Shown: piece after piece, positions 1 to 7,726 of the stretch
Layout of the letters: each line of letters opens with the position of its first letter
Position numbering within the stretch: position 1 is the stretch's first letter
NCBI GenBank assembly: GCA_029287335.1
Contig: JARFRI010000259.1
Location: 1 to 14,193, forward strand
Reading direction: 5' to 3'
From: Phycisphaera sp.
GTDB lineage: Bacteria > Planctomycetota > Phycisphaerae > Phycisphaerales > Phycisphaeraceae
DNA: 14,193 nucleotides
Translations under genes and position numbers: made by a program
The notes under the pieces: model-generated
What the model saw: only the letters and a program-made list of their open reading frames with translations
Database searches by the model: none
What the model was told of the DNA's origin: nothing

Positions 1-75
1 CACCGCCCCTGGCTCAAGCCCGAGTTCTATCAGGGCAACGGGAACGGCAACGGCAACGACGAAAACGGCAACTAA
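1..75 (+). CDS. C-terminal end of an unidentified protein (5' truncated)
   Basis: Frame 1 is open from the first base and stops at TAA (73-75), giving 24 residues that begin HRPWLKPEFYQ and end in an Asn-Gly-rich tail (four GN units, then DENGN). The gene starts outside the window. A hydrophilic Gly/Asn tail is common at the ends of many unrelated proteins, so no function can be assigned. The frame is supported by the coherent in-frame GGC-AAC repeat and a stop just before a structured intergenic region; it is convergent with the lipoprotein gene at 186-899. It could be a chance open frame, since only 25 codons are visible. Confidence 0.55.
   Translation, partial: HRPWLKPEFYQGNGNGNGNDENGN
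34..57 (+). repeat. Short in-frame GGCAAC hexanucleotide repeat
   Basis: Four tandem units of GGCAAC (one with GGG for GGC) encode Gly-Asn repeats in the tail of the truncated gene. Such tracts vary in length by replication slippage, so the tail is likely to differ in length between strains. A further GGC-AAC follows at 67-72 after an acidic interruption. Confidence 0.6.
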
Positions 76-89
76 GATCTCATCGCAAT

Positions 90-168
90 AGCCGCGATGC
101 TACGCATCGCCGGTCGTGCCTCTGACAAAATCATCTGCAACTATCCTGCGATGCATAACATCGCGGCT
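90..168. repeat. 79-bp nested inverted repeat, REPIN-like or bidirectional terminator
   Basis: Bases 90-110 and 148-168 are inverted copies of each other, matching at 19 of 21 positions, around a 37-bp core (111-147). Each arm also folds on its own: GCGATGC/GCATCGC (94-100 with 104-110, 3-nt loop) and GCGATG/CATCGC (148-153 with 159-164, 5-nt loop). Two hairpin-forming repeats in inverted orientation is the layout of REP doublets (REPIN/BIME), which sit in extragenic spaces, often between convergent genes as here. No RAYT transposase gene is in the window and no second copy was seen. There is no T-run after either hairpin, so a canonical intrinsic terminator is less well supported, but the position between two gene 3' ends allows a role in transcript ending or protection. 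Confidence 0.55.
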
Positions 169-185
169 GTCTCCAACTTCTAACA

Positions 186-899
186 TCAATCCTCAAACTG
201 AATCGACTCACACCACGCGCGCATCGCGGGGGCTAATGCGGTGACTTGGTCGGCCTTACAGGTCAATTTGAATATCCAGGTCTGATCGGGGTTTTCCGGC
301 TCGTCGCCGATGGGCACCCAGACTGCGAGGATGGCGATGTTGGTTTCCTCGTTCATCAGCGGGATCCAAGTGGCATCGTTGCCATCGATCTTGAACTGCT
401 CGAAATCGGAGGCGGCGGCGGTCATCAGGCCGGGGATCGGGGGTAGGCCGACTTGTCCTGCCCAGCGGTTGACGTTCAAGGGGAAGCCGCCGACATCGCC
501 GGGCCAGCGCGAGATCGCGAGGTCTGCACCGTTGCCATCAGGCGGGAGGAGGGTGAGCAGGCGCATCTGTTTGGCCGGGCCGACGGTCCAGCCTTCGGGT
601 AGGACGTAGGAGATGCCGGGGGCTTTGAGGCGTTCGGCATCGTTTTCACCAGCAGTCGGCGTGGGCAGCGGCGGGTACTCGGGCGTGTCTTCAACGACAG
701 GCGGCGTGGTGACCTCGGGCTCGAGGGCTGGTTGTTCAGTAGTCGGCTGAGGCTCAACGCTCGGCTCGACTTTCCGCTCGGCTGGCGCGTCGGTAGGCGT
801 GGTGCCTTCGGGTAGCGACTCGTCGGTGGTGGACTCGCCACAGGCGGTGAGCATCAATGCGATGGCGAAGAGTACGATGAAGTGGGTGAGTTGTTTCAT
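186..899 (-). CDS. Secreted lipoprotein of unknown function
   Basis: 237 residues. The N-terminus is a lipoprotein signal: MKQ, a hydrophobic stretch, then lipobox LTAC with the predicted lipidated cysteine at residue 20. Residues about 22-90 form a Pro/Glu/Thr-rich linker that should be extended, holding the domain off the membrane. Residues about 91-237 look like a compact domain (LPEGWTVGP, then GDVGGFPLNVNRW and GQVGLPP). I associate this GDxGG...NVNRWRxQ style with uncharacterised planctomycete proteins, from memory and not by search. No catalytic motif is visible. The gene lies 72 bp downstream of purB on the same strand and may be cotranscribed; that gap contains a small hairpin (GACGC-TTC-GCGTC, 940-952). 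No Shine-Dalgarno site is evident before the ATG. Function unknown. Confidence 0.85.
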   Translation of the reverse strand: MKQLTHFIVLFAIALMLTACGESTTDESLPEGTTPTDAPAERKVEPSVEPQPTTEQPALEPEVTTPPVVEDTPEYPPLPTPTAGENDAERLKAPGISYVLPEGWTVGPAKQMRLLTLLPPDGNGADLAISRWPGDVGGFPLNVNRWAGQVGLPPIPGLMTAAASDFEQFKIDGNDATWIPLMNEETNIAILAVWVPIGDEPENPDQTWIFKLTCKADQVTALAPAMRAWCESIQFED

Positions 900-971
900 G
901 GCTTTGGCTTTAGTTGGTGGTTTCAGATGGTTCGCACAGGACGCTTCGCGTCACCCGCTAAACATAAGGCA

Positions 972-2408
972 TCAGACCTTCAATGTCGGATCATATGCGA
1001 TCGCCTCGGCGTATCGCTTGCGGATCGGCTCGACGACCTCTGTGATAAATGCGTCGACCTGCTGAGGCGATCGACCGACGTATTGCTTGGCATCCAGCAC
1101 ATCACTTAGATCGATGCCCGCAAAGCCCGGCTCATTACTGAGGCGTTCGAGCAAGTCATTATCCGCACCGTTTTCTTTGACGTTGGTCGCGACCTCAATG
1201 GCGTGCTTACGGATCACTTCGTGCAGCTCCTGGCGGTCGCCGCCCTGCTGGACCGCGGCCATCATGATGTTCTCAGTGGCCATAAAGGGCAGGTACTTGG
1301 CGAGGTTGGCCTCGACCATCTTGTCGTAGACAACCAGGCCGGAGGTCACGTTGATGGCGATATCGAGCACGCCATCGAGCGCGAGGAAGGGCTCGGGCAG
1401 CGTCAGGCGTCGACAGCTTGAGTCGTCCAACGTCCTCTCCATCCACTGCTCAGAGGCGGTGGTAAACGGGGCCTGCACCAGCGAGATCACAAAGCGGGAC
1501 AAGCCACACATCCGCTCGCAGCGCATCGGATTGCGCTTGTAGGGCATTGCCGACGAGCCGATCTGTTTCTTCTCGAAGGGCTCATCCACCTCCATGCGGT
1601 TGGAGAGCAGTCGCACATCCGTGGCCATCTTCATGAGCGCCGCCGCAACGGTGCCAAGGCTCGCGCCGACCATCGCGTCGAGCAGACGCGGGTACGTTTG
1701 GCCGGTGACGGCGAAGCGTTTGTTCTTGTCCCAGCCCATCTTTTCGGTGACCAGTTCGTCGAGTTGATCGACCTTGCCGTGGTCGCCGTCAAACAAGGCT
1801 AGGAAGGAGGCCTGTGTGCCGGTGGTGCCTTTAACGCCGCGGAAGCGGAGGGTGGTGAGTCGGTGTTCGATTTCTTCCAGGGCCATGGAGAGTTCTTGCG
1901 CCCAGAGCGTCGCGCGCTTGCCAACGGTGGTGGGCTGAGCGGGCTGGTAGTGGGTGAAGCCCAGCGCGGGCATGTCGCGGTATTGCTTTGCGAAGGTGCC
2001 CAGTCGATCGATGACGGTCGCCAGCTTGTTAGCCACGAGCGTCAGCGCCTCACGGAGCATGATGAGTTCGCTGTTGCAGACGACGAACTGGCTTGTTGCG
2101 CCCAGGTGGATGATGGGCATGGCCTTGGGGGCCGCGTCGCCGAAGGTGTGAACGTGGGCCATGACGTCGTGGCGGAGTTTTTTCTCATAGCCCGCGGCGG
2201 CGTCGTAGTCGATATCGTCAAGGTGCTCACGCATCTGGTCGAGCTGCTCGTCGGTAATTTTCAGGCCAAGCTGCTGCTCACTCTCGGCCAGCGCGAGCCA
2301 GAGCCTGCGCCAAGTGGTGAACTTGAAGCGTGGCGACCAGATCCGCTGCATCGCGGGGGAGGCGTTTCGGCTGGCGAGTGGGGACTGGTAGCTGGTGTCG
2401 TCGGGCAT
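972..2408 (-). CDS. purB: Adenylosuccinate lyase (eukaryote-like subtype)
   Basis: 478 residues, full length. The enzyme cleaves SAICAR to AICAR plus fumarate, and adenylosuccinate to AMP plus fumarate, in cytosolic purine synthesis. The fumarase/aspartase superfamily signature [11 protein letters not shown] is at residues 284-294 and includes the catalytic serine loop. Histidines in RHDVMAHVH (79-87) and FTHYQPAQ (151-158) fit the other active-site segments. From memory, the protein resembles human ADSL through almost its whole length (SYxSPLASR near the N-terminus, [17 protein letters not shown] at 187-203, LPFMATENI at 373-381) more than it resembles the short Bacillus-type or E. coli-type PurB. 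Start ATG at 2408 gives the expected N-terminus; no Shine-Dalgarno is seen. Divergent from the sigma factor gene and followed by a lipoprotein gene. Confidence 0.97.
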   Translation of the reverse strand: MPDDTSYQSPLASRNASPAMQRIWSPRFKFTTWRRLWLALAESEQQLGLKITDEQLDQMREHLDDIDYDAAAGYEKKLRHDVMAHVHTFGDAAPKAMPIIHLGATSQFVVCNSELIMLREALTLVANKLATVIDRLGTFAKQYRDMPALGFTHYQPAQPTTVGKRATLWAQELSMALEEIEHRLTTLRFRGVKGTTGTQASFLALFDGDHGKVDQLDELVTEKMGWDKNKRFAVTGQTYPRLLDAMVGASLGTVAAALMKMATDVRLLSNRMEVDEPFEKKQIGSSAMPYKRNPMRCERMCGLSRFVISLVQAPFTTASEQWMERTLDDSSCRRLTLPEPFLALDGVLDIAINVTSGLVVYDKMVEANLAKYLPFMATENIMMAAVQQGGDRQELHEVIRKHAIEVATNVKENGADNDLLERLSNEPGFAGIDLSDVLDAKQYVGRSPQQVDAFITEVVEPIRKRYAEAIAYDPTLKV

Positions 2409-2522
2409 GGGGTGGGGCTTTGTCTAAACGAATCGTGCGAGACGGTCATGGTACACTTGGACGCGGAAGACCGTTGCTGCAAGGCACTGGCTAGGAAGCC
2501 GATGGGACAGGGTTTGACCCCA

Positions 2523-2540
2523 TTGCTGAACAATCAGCAA
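2523..2540. promoter_or_regulatory. Perfect hyphenated palindrome between purB and the sigma factor gene
   Basis: TTGCTGA-ACAA-TCAGCAA is a perfect inverted repeat with 7-bp arms. The half-site TTGCTG also occurs at 2474-2479, inside TTGC-T-GCAA (2474-2482). Both lie in the 192-bp region shared by divergent purB and the ECF sigma gene, 60 bp upstream of the sigma ATG. This fits an operator for a dimeric regulator or a short RNA hairpin in the sigma leader. No regulator can be named. A TTGACC (2514-2519) just upstream could be a -35 element, but I see no matching -10. Confidence 0.35.
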
Positions 2541-2600
2541 GGCCCGGCCGTAGCGATGGTTAGCACGTGGTCATGGAGGACCGCGAAGGGGTTTGACTGC

Positions 2601-3206
2601 ATGCACCAGACGAGCGATACATTGCTGATCGAGCAGGTCAGGGACGGGGACCGCGCCGCCCTGGGCCAGTTGCTAGAAAAACACCAGAATCGGCTGTTCA
2701 GCATTGCGCTCCGGATGGTGAGTAATCGCGACGATGCCGCCGAGGTGACACAGGACGCGATGCTCAAGATCGTCCAGCACATCGACACGTTCCGTAGCGA
2801 GGCCCAGATCACGACTTGGATGACGCGGATCGTCATGAATCAGGCGATCACGCGCCTCCGCCGCCGCAAGCTGCGGGATCACGCGTCACTCGATTCAACC
2901 CGCACAACCCACCCAGACGGCGATCAGGCCAGTTCTTTGCGAAAAGTCTTGCAGGACCACCGGGAACCCAGCCCCGAGCAGCGCGTCCAAGAGGGTGAGA
3001 TGATCGAACAACTACTCAGCGCGATTGATCGGCTGGATACGGACTTCCGTGCTGTGCTGGTCCTGCGCGACCTCGAAGAGATGGACTACCAGCAGATCGC
3101 TGAGACACTGGAGATCAAAGTTGGCACCGTGAAGAGCCGGCTGTTCCGGGCCCGGCTCGCGCTGCGACAAGAGATGCAAAAACTCGCTCCGGCGAGAGCC
3201 AACTAA
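2601..3206 (+). CDS. ECF-family RNA polymerase sigma factor
   Basis: 201 residues from ATG 2601. Directs RNA polymerase to a specific set of promoters in response to an envelope or environmental signal. Sigma-70 region 2 covers about residues 25-90 (ALRMVSNRDDAAEVTQDAMLK, with the basic end RLRRRK). A variable linker follows, and region 4 at about 135-195 contains the helix-turn-helix (MDYQQIAETLEIKVGTVKSR, residues 161-180). There is no region 1.1 or 3, as expected for ECF factors. The open frame extends far upstream, antisense to purB, but homology begins at the chosen start. GAAGGGG (2585-2591) sits 9 nt before this ATG as a weak ribosome site; ATG 2556 is an alternative giving 15 extra residues. 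The anti-sigma gene follows 61 bp later, consistent with an operon. Confidence 0.93.
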   Translation: MHQTSDTLLIEQVRDGDRAALGQLLEKHQNRLFSIALRMVSNRDDAAEVTQDAMLKIVQHIDTFRSEAQITTWMTRIVMNQAITRLRRRKLRDHASLDSTRTTHPDGDQASSLRKVLQDHREPSPEQRVQEGEMIEQLLSAIDRLDTDFRAVLVLRDLEEMDYQQIAETLEIKVGTVKSRLFRARLALRQEMQKLAPARAN

Positions 3207-3267
3207 CTGGGCCTAGGATTGATAGTCATTCCCTCACCACAACCGTCCGATTAAACCTTTGAACGCC

Positions 3268-5154
3268 ATGCTAGACCGTTACGATCAAGACCTGCTGCTG
3301 GATTACCTCGAGGATGAACTCGATGCGGACCGTCGCGCACAGCTCGACGCGATGCTCGCCGAGGACCCGCAGCTCGCCACGCTACTCATTGAAATGGCCA
3401 AGGACCGTCAGGCGCTGCGTTCGCTGCCCCACGCCGAGGCACCGGCCGGGCTCGTGCATGATGCGACGCATGCGATGGAACGGCGGATGCTACTGGATGA
3501 CACGGCGCAAGAAGATGGGCCGATCCCGCTGTCGCGCGGCAGAGGCCTGGCCGCGAAGCCAACGCGAAGCATCAGTTGGGGGCGGGTCATCGGGCTCACC
3601 GGATTGGCGGCATCGGTCGCATTAGTAGCGGGGATCCTCGTGATTACCTTCGATGACCCGCTGGAGCGCACCGCCAACGAATTGGCGGACAACGTGCCAG
3701 CCGACACCGAGGAAGCGATCGCAGAATCGACAGACACAGAAGTAAACGCCCTTGCGAATGATGGATCGATCGAAGGCGTCATCGCCCCGGATAGACCCGA
3801 TCGAACCAACGGGCCGTCGAGCCCCGGCGTGGCGACGGTGCCCGCCGATTTGTTAGCTAAGACGCTGGAAGAAAAACAAGACGAGGCCCTCGCCCTAGGG
3901 CGCGAAGCGCGTAGCGAGACGCCCGGCGTCCCCCCCGCCGTGACGAAGCCGAACGTGGCTGGCGAAGACGTAGGCGATCAACCCGCCGAAACACTCGCGT
4001 TTGTCCCAACCGCCGCGATCAGTGCCATCCAACCCCAGCAGCAGCTTGTTCTGTTTTCCGAGTCGCCCGAAATCAGCCTCGAACTGCTTTTCGAGTTCTG
4101 CGTGGCCAACGGCATCCCGGTCGTTAAGCCCGATCAGTTGAGTCTTAATCGTGACGCGGTTGAGCATTTCGGCGACCTTGGCCAAGCGGTGGACGACAAG
4201 CTCCAAGACATTACCGATGGTGCCTATGGCGACTACGCGCTGCTGATCAATGATGCACAGCTCGACACGCTCGTCACGAGCCTGAACAACGACGTCAGCA
4301 TCAAGCCTGAAAACGCGGGCAAGGCCTCTGTGTTCTCAAACCAGGCCGCACTACTCACCGACCTGCCCAAAGACTCGCATGCCTACCGCGTGGACAAGCC
4401 GCGTGATTTGGTCGCGTTAGGTGCCAATTCGGTCGAGGATGTGCAGCCCGACGCTGCGGAGCAAGCCGAACTCTCCCGCCAGCAGCCAGCCATCCAGCTT
4501 CGCTCGCCGGACCTTGGCTCGTCCTACGCCAACGAGCGCAACGCCTACAACTTGCAAGCCCAGCAGCAAGCCGGCTATTCCAAAAAAGCAATGCCGCTAG
4601 TCGCCTCTGAACCAGCTGTCACCGCCGAGCCCGCCCCTGCAGAGCAGGTCGTATCGGGAGGTAACGCCCCTGAAACAGAGGCCGATTTAAACCTAGCCGA
4701 AACAGAACAGCCAAAAAGCGAAGGTGCAGAGCCATTGGCCGACCAAGACGATACGAGCTTGGAAGAAGCCAAGGACAAGGGCGCGTTTGAATTCGACCGA
4801 AGCAATAGAGAAGCGCAGCGGCCAAGCCCGCCGATCGATCCCACGCGGGGCAACTGGCTCAGCGCCCACCTGCCGATGTCGGATACGACGCCGCTGCTGA
4901 TGTCCTGGCGTGAGGGCCAATTGGAGCGGCCGACCAAACTCGTGCCGGTGATGATCCAGCGGGCCGAGTCTGACCAAGTCAACACGCTGCGTCAGCGTCA
5001 GCAGGTCGAGTTCGCCAACCGCCGCAACCAAGCATCGACGGACAGCAAAACAAAGGTGGGCGAAGATGCAGCAAATAAAGCTGCCGAGCAAACCGATACT
5101 GAGCCCTCAGAGGCCGACGCGGCTGAAGCAAAGCCTTCCAAGTCTGTTAAGTAA
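3268..5154 (+). CDS. Membrane-bound anti-sigma factor with a long extracytoplasmic region
   Basis: 628 residues from ATG 3268; a TTG at 3259 would add three. Likely holds the adjacent ECF sigma factor inactive at the membrane. The first 60 or so residues (LLLDYLEDELDADRRAQLDA, then AEDPQLATLL and DRQALRSLP) have the acidic helical pattern of anti-sigma N-terminal domains. There is no HxxxCxxC zinc motif. One transmembrane helix follows at about 106-128 (VIGLTGLAASVALVAGILVI). The remaining roughly 500 residues should be outside the cytoplasm: Glu/Ala/Gln-rich low-complexity stretches surround a more compact segment (about 255-350, containing QQQLVLF, LLFEFCVANGIPVV and YALLINDAQLDTLVTSL) that could be the sensor. 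The C-terminus returns to an ordered piece (LPMSDTTPLLMSWREGQ), then an Ala/Glu/Lys tail. Function is inferred from gene order plus N-terminal pattern; sensor ligand unknown. Confidence 0.82.
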   Translation: MLDRYDQDLLLDYLEDELDADRRAQLDAMLAEDPQLATLLIEMAKDRQALRSLPHAEAPAGLVHDATHAMERRMLLDDTAQEDGPIPLSRGRGLAAKPTRSISWGRVIGLTGLAASVALVAGILVITFDDPLERTANELADNVPADTEEAIAESTDTEVNALANDGSIEGVIAPDRPDRTNGPSSPGVATVPADLLAKTLEEKQDEALALGREARSETPGVPPAVTKPNVAGEDVGDQPAETLAFVPTAAISAIQPQQQLVLFSESPEISLELLFEFCVANGIPVVKPDQLSLNRDAVEHFGDLGQAVDDKLQDITDGAYGDYALLINDAQLDTLVTSLNNDVSIKPENAGKASVFSNQAALLTDLPKDSHAYRVDKPRDLVALGANSVEDVQPDAAEQAELSRQQPAIQLRSPDLGSSYANERNAYNLQAQQQAGYSKKAMPLVASEPAVTAEPAPAEQVVSGGNAPETEADLNLAETEQPKSEGAEPLADQDDTSLEEAKDKGAFEFDRSNREAQRPSPPIDPTRGNWLSAHLPMSDTTPLLMSWREGQLERPTKLVPVMIQRAESDQVNTLRQRQQVEFANRRNQASTDSKTKVGEDAANKAAEQTDTEPSEADAAEAKPSKSVK

Positions 5155-5165
5155 AGACCTGTCGA

Positions 5166-7670
5166 TTACTCATCGCCGCCGCGGTGTGTTGACCATTGCA
5201 TCTGTCCATCGGGATTGATGCGCAGCTCAACCATGCCATGGTCTTCTGTCCGCAGGCGGCGGATCCCTTCCCGTTTAAGCAGCGCTGCCCAGCGGTCTTC
5301 GTCTTCTCGACGTGGCCCTGCGGATTGGAGCACGACACTTGGGCCGACCGCTTCGAGCCAAGCGGGAGACGACGCGACAAAACTGCCATGGTGGGCCAAG
5401 TCGGTAACGTCTGCGGTTAGTGACCTGTCCGAGGCGAGCAGTTGCTGGATCGCATCCTCTTGGATGTCGCCGTTGAGCAGCACATGTCGCCCAGCCGCTT
5501 CAATCGCGAGTACCAGTGAGTTGTTGTTGTTCTTCTTAGACACGTACCCCGGCGTAGGCCAGAGCATCTCAAGCTGTGCATCGCCCATCGTCATCGACCA
5601 GCCCTGCTCGATCGGTTCAGGCTCGTAGCCTCGTTCGCGGATCGAATCAACAAGGAAGCCTGCGGCGCTACGCGGCTTGGCTGCCGCCTCGCGTAGCACG
5701 TCCGTTGATACAAGCACCCGCCCCACCGTGACCGCATCGATCACATCCAGCATGCCAACAAAGTGGTCCAGGTCTGCGTGTGACAGCATCAGCGTGTCGA
5801 TGCGCCGGACGGCCAATGCGTTGAGTGCCGGCACGATGCTGCGCTCGCCGATCTGCCAGTAGCCCTGCGAGCCGCAGTCGAACATCAGCGTCTGCTCGCC
5901 ACTGCGAACAAGGAAGCACGAGCCATCGCCGACGGCAAACATGTTCAGCACCAACGCCGGCCGATCTTCGCCGTCCATCACCGATTCGGGACGCTGCTGA
6001 CTCCACGCCCAACCCACGATAATGACCAGGCAGCACGCAAACGCGCGTTTCCGCCTGTCAAACATGCCGCTCAATACCGCGACCACAAGCGCGACACAAG
6101 CCAACGCCCAAGCGATCGATGGCTGGGCGGCCAGTTCAATCGTCGCGCCCGGCCAACGCTGGGCCTGCTCAACCAATGCCGAAAGCGAGTCACCCACCCA
6201 CGCCATCGGCACCGCCAATAACGATCCCGCTGCGGGTGACACCAACCCCACCATAATCTTCAGGTATCCCACCGCTAGGACAGCCGTCAGCACCGGCAAC
6301 GCCAGCATCGACAGCACCACTGCCAACGGGCTGATCAACTTGAAATGAAACATCACCACCGGCAACGCGACCGCAAAAGCAACAAGACTCACCGCGAAGA
6401 AATCCACCAGCCAGCGGATCAAGAGGTCCCAAGCCGAGGGATGAATGATCTTGACCTCCGGCTCGGGCATGATCCAACGCGACACCGGGACAGCAAACAA
6501 GAGAATCGCGCCAACGACGCCGAAGCTCAGTTGAAAGCCCGCAGAAAACAACTCGGTCGGCTTCCAGATCAGCACGATGAGCGTCGCGGTGCAGAGCATC
6601 TGCACGCCCGTCAGCCGACGGCCAAACCCGTAGCCGAAGCAGAACACCGCCGCCATGATCGCCGCGCGGAGGATGGGTGTCCGCCAAGGGACCGCAAGCA
6701 GGAACAACACGAGCACGGCGAGCACCAGCGCCGTGACCACGCTAGGCCGACCGATCATGAGCCGACCTAGCGCCCAAACCAGGAACAACAATATCCCCAA
6801 GTGCGCCCCGCTGATTGATAAGACATGGCTCAGCCCGACCGCGCGGAACGAATCACTAAGATCAGACATCTCGCCAGTACGTCGCCCAAGCAGCAGCGCA
6901 TCGAGCAGCGCCTGTTGTGATTCGTCTTCGGGCATGCCCAGCCGCAGTGATCGCGCCGCACTGTCGCCGATCGCTCGCCGAAGCCCCGTGAACGTCCATC
7001 GCGGTGGCGGAGCGAGTGCTTGCCAATTCCCCTTGCTCATCAACGAGATCCGTCCGCTGATGCCTTGGCTTTGCAGATAGGCGCGGTAGTCGAACTCGCC
7101 GGGGTTTTGCGTTGGGCCGATCGTGCTCATCCAGCCAAGCACCTCGATGCGTTGGCCCAGCTTCGGCCGATGGTCGTGCTGCTTGATGCGGACCAGCACC
7201 GCGCCGCGGGCCGACTCAAAGCCATTGCCTGCGTCGACCGCCTCGACTTGTAACTCGAACAGGGTGCCGGGCTGTTGATAGTTGAATCGGCCGAAGCTGC
7301 CTTGATTAGGCTTGGTCTCGCGTGGGATGCTCGCCACCTTGCCGCGCAGGCCCGCGATCGCGGGCTCGTCATGGGTGACCCGCGACACATGATCGCTGGG
7401 CACATAGTCACGCTGCACGATGAACCAAGCCCCGCCGACGAAAGCCAAGGCGATGAAGCCGAGGATGTGCGCTGCGGCGTATCGCCGACGAGTGATCAAC
7501 CAACCCACGCATGACAGGGCGAGCAAGGCAGCCAACGCGAACATCAATCGGTTTGGCCAAAGCGCCGCGAGCAGGATGCCCCCGATCCAGGCGGCCGTTA
7601 CACGCGACAACCAAGACCAACGCTCCGCATCGGATCGCTCATTCCCGTTGGTGTCGCTCTGCCCGAACAT
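5166..7670 (-). CDS. comEC: ComEC/Rec2-family DNA internalisation protein
   Basis: 834 residues, the normal size for a full three-part ComEC, an inner-membrane channel that passes single-stranded DNA into the cell during transformation. The N-terminus (about 20-90) has several membrane helices, then a soluble OB-like DUF4131 part (about 100-215). The competence domain runs from about 250 to 540, with the typical LLDALLLGRRTG and GLSHVLSISGAHLGILL (279-295) and many hydrophobic helices. The C-terminal metallo-beta-lactamase-like domain (about 570-834) keeps SHADLDH (630-636), NNNNSLVL (714-721), GD (734-735) and HHGS (760-763), so a nuclease-type metal site looks intact. No frameshift is seen. 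Convergent with the anti-sigma gene (11-bp gap) and divergent from the DUF58 gene. There is no Shine-Dalgarno; a TACACT box ends 6 nt before the ATG. Confidence 0.95.
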   Translation of the reverse strand: MFGQSDTNGNERSDAERWSWLSRVTAAWIGGILLAALWPNRLMFALAALLALSCVGWLITRRRYAAAHILGFIALAFVGGAWFIVQRDYVPSDHVSRVTHDEPAIAGLRGKVASIPRETKPNQGSFGRFNYQQPGTLFELQVEAVDAGNGFESARGAVLVRIKQHDHRPKLGQRIEVLGWMSTIGPTQNPGEFDYRAYLQSQGISGRISLMSKGNWQALAPPPRWTFTGLRRAIGDSAARSLRLGMPEDESQQALLDALLLGRRTGEMSDLSDSFRAVGLSHVLSISGAHLGILLFLVWALGRLMIGRPSVVTALVLAVLVLFLLAVPWRTPILRAAIMAAVFCFGYGFGRRLTGVQMLCTATLIVLIWKPTELFSAGFQLSFGVVGAILLFAVPVSRWIMPEPEVKIIHPSAWDLLIRWLVDFFAVSLVAFAVALPVVMFHFKLISPLAVVLSMLALPVLTAVLAVGYLKIMVGLVSPAAGSLLAVPMAWVGDSLSALVEQAQRWPGATIELAAQPSIAWALACVALVVAVLSGMFDRRKRAFACCLVIIVGWAWSQQRPESVMDGEDRPALVLNMFAVGDGSCFLVRSGEQTLMFDCGSQGYWQIGERSIVPALNALAVRRIDTLMLSHADLDHFVGMLDVIDAVTVGRVLVSTDVLREAAAKPRSAAGFLVDSIRERGYEPEPIEQGWSMTMGDAQLEMLWPTPGYVSKKNNNNSLVLAIEAAGRHVLLNGDIQEDAIQQLLASDRSLTADVTDLAHHGSFVASSPAWLEAVGPSVVLQSAGPRREDEDRWAALLKREGIRRLRTEDHGMVELRINPDGQMQWSTHRGGDE

Positions 7671-7676
7671 TTAGCC

Positions 7677-7682
7677 AGTGTA
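7677..7682 (-). promoter_or_regulatory. Candidate -10 box of comEC (leaderless layout)
   Basis: On the minus strand TACACT is followed by GGCTAA and then the comEC ATG (7670), placing the expected transcription start at or next to the start codon. No convincing -35 hexamer lies 16-18 nt upstream, and there is no Shine-Dalgarno site. Confidence 0.35.
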
Positions 7683-7714
7683 CCGATCTGTGCAGTCCGA
7701 TCACGAGACATCAC

Positions 7715-7720
7715 TATGAT
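7715..7720 (+). promoter_or_regulatory. Candidate -10 box of the DUF58 gene (leaderless layout)
   Basis: TATGAT (5 of 6 to consensus TATAAT) is followed by GGTGGG and the ATG at 7727. The GGTGGG directly abuts the ATG, too close to act as a normal Shine-Dalgarno. The box lies in the 56-bp region shared with divergent comEC, so the two promoters face apart with almost no 5' leader on either side. The -35 region is weak. Confidence 0.4.
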
Positions 7721-7726
7721 GGTGGG

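Noticed and set aside
940..952. GACGC-TTC-GCGTC hairpin between purB and the lipoprotein gene as a terminator
   Set aside because: The stem is only 5 bp with no T-run; too weak to claim an operon break.
1863..2600. Long upstream extension of the sigma factor reading frame, antisense to purB
   Set aside because: It mirrors purB codons, has no sigma-like features and would bury the normal ECF N-terminus; the gene is taken to start at 2601.
5155..5165. Terminator between the convergent anti-sigma and comEC genes
   Set aside because: Only 11 bp lie between the stops and no stable hairpin with a T-run is visible there.
7511..7726. Upstream extension of the DUF58 frame into comEC
   Set aside because: It is antisense to the comEC N-terminus and DUF58 similarity begins at ATG 7727.
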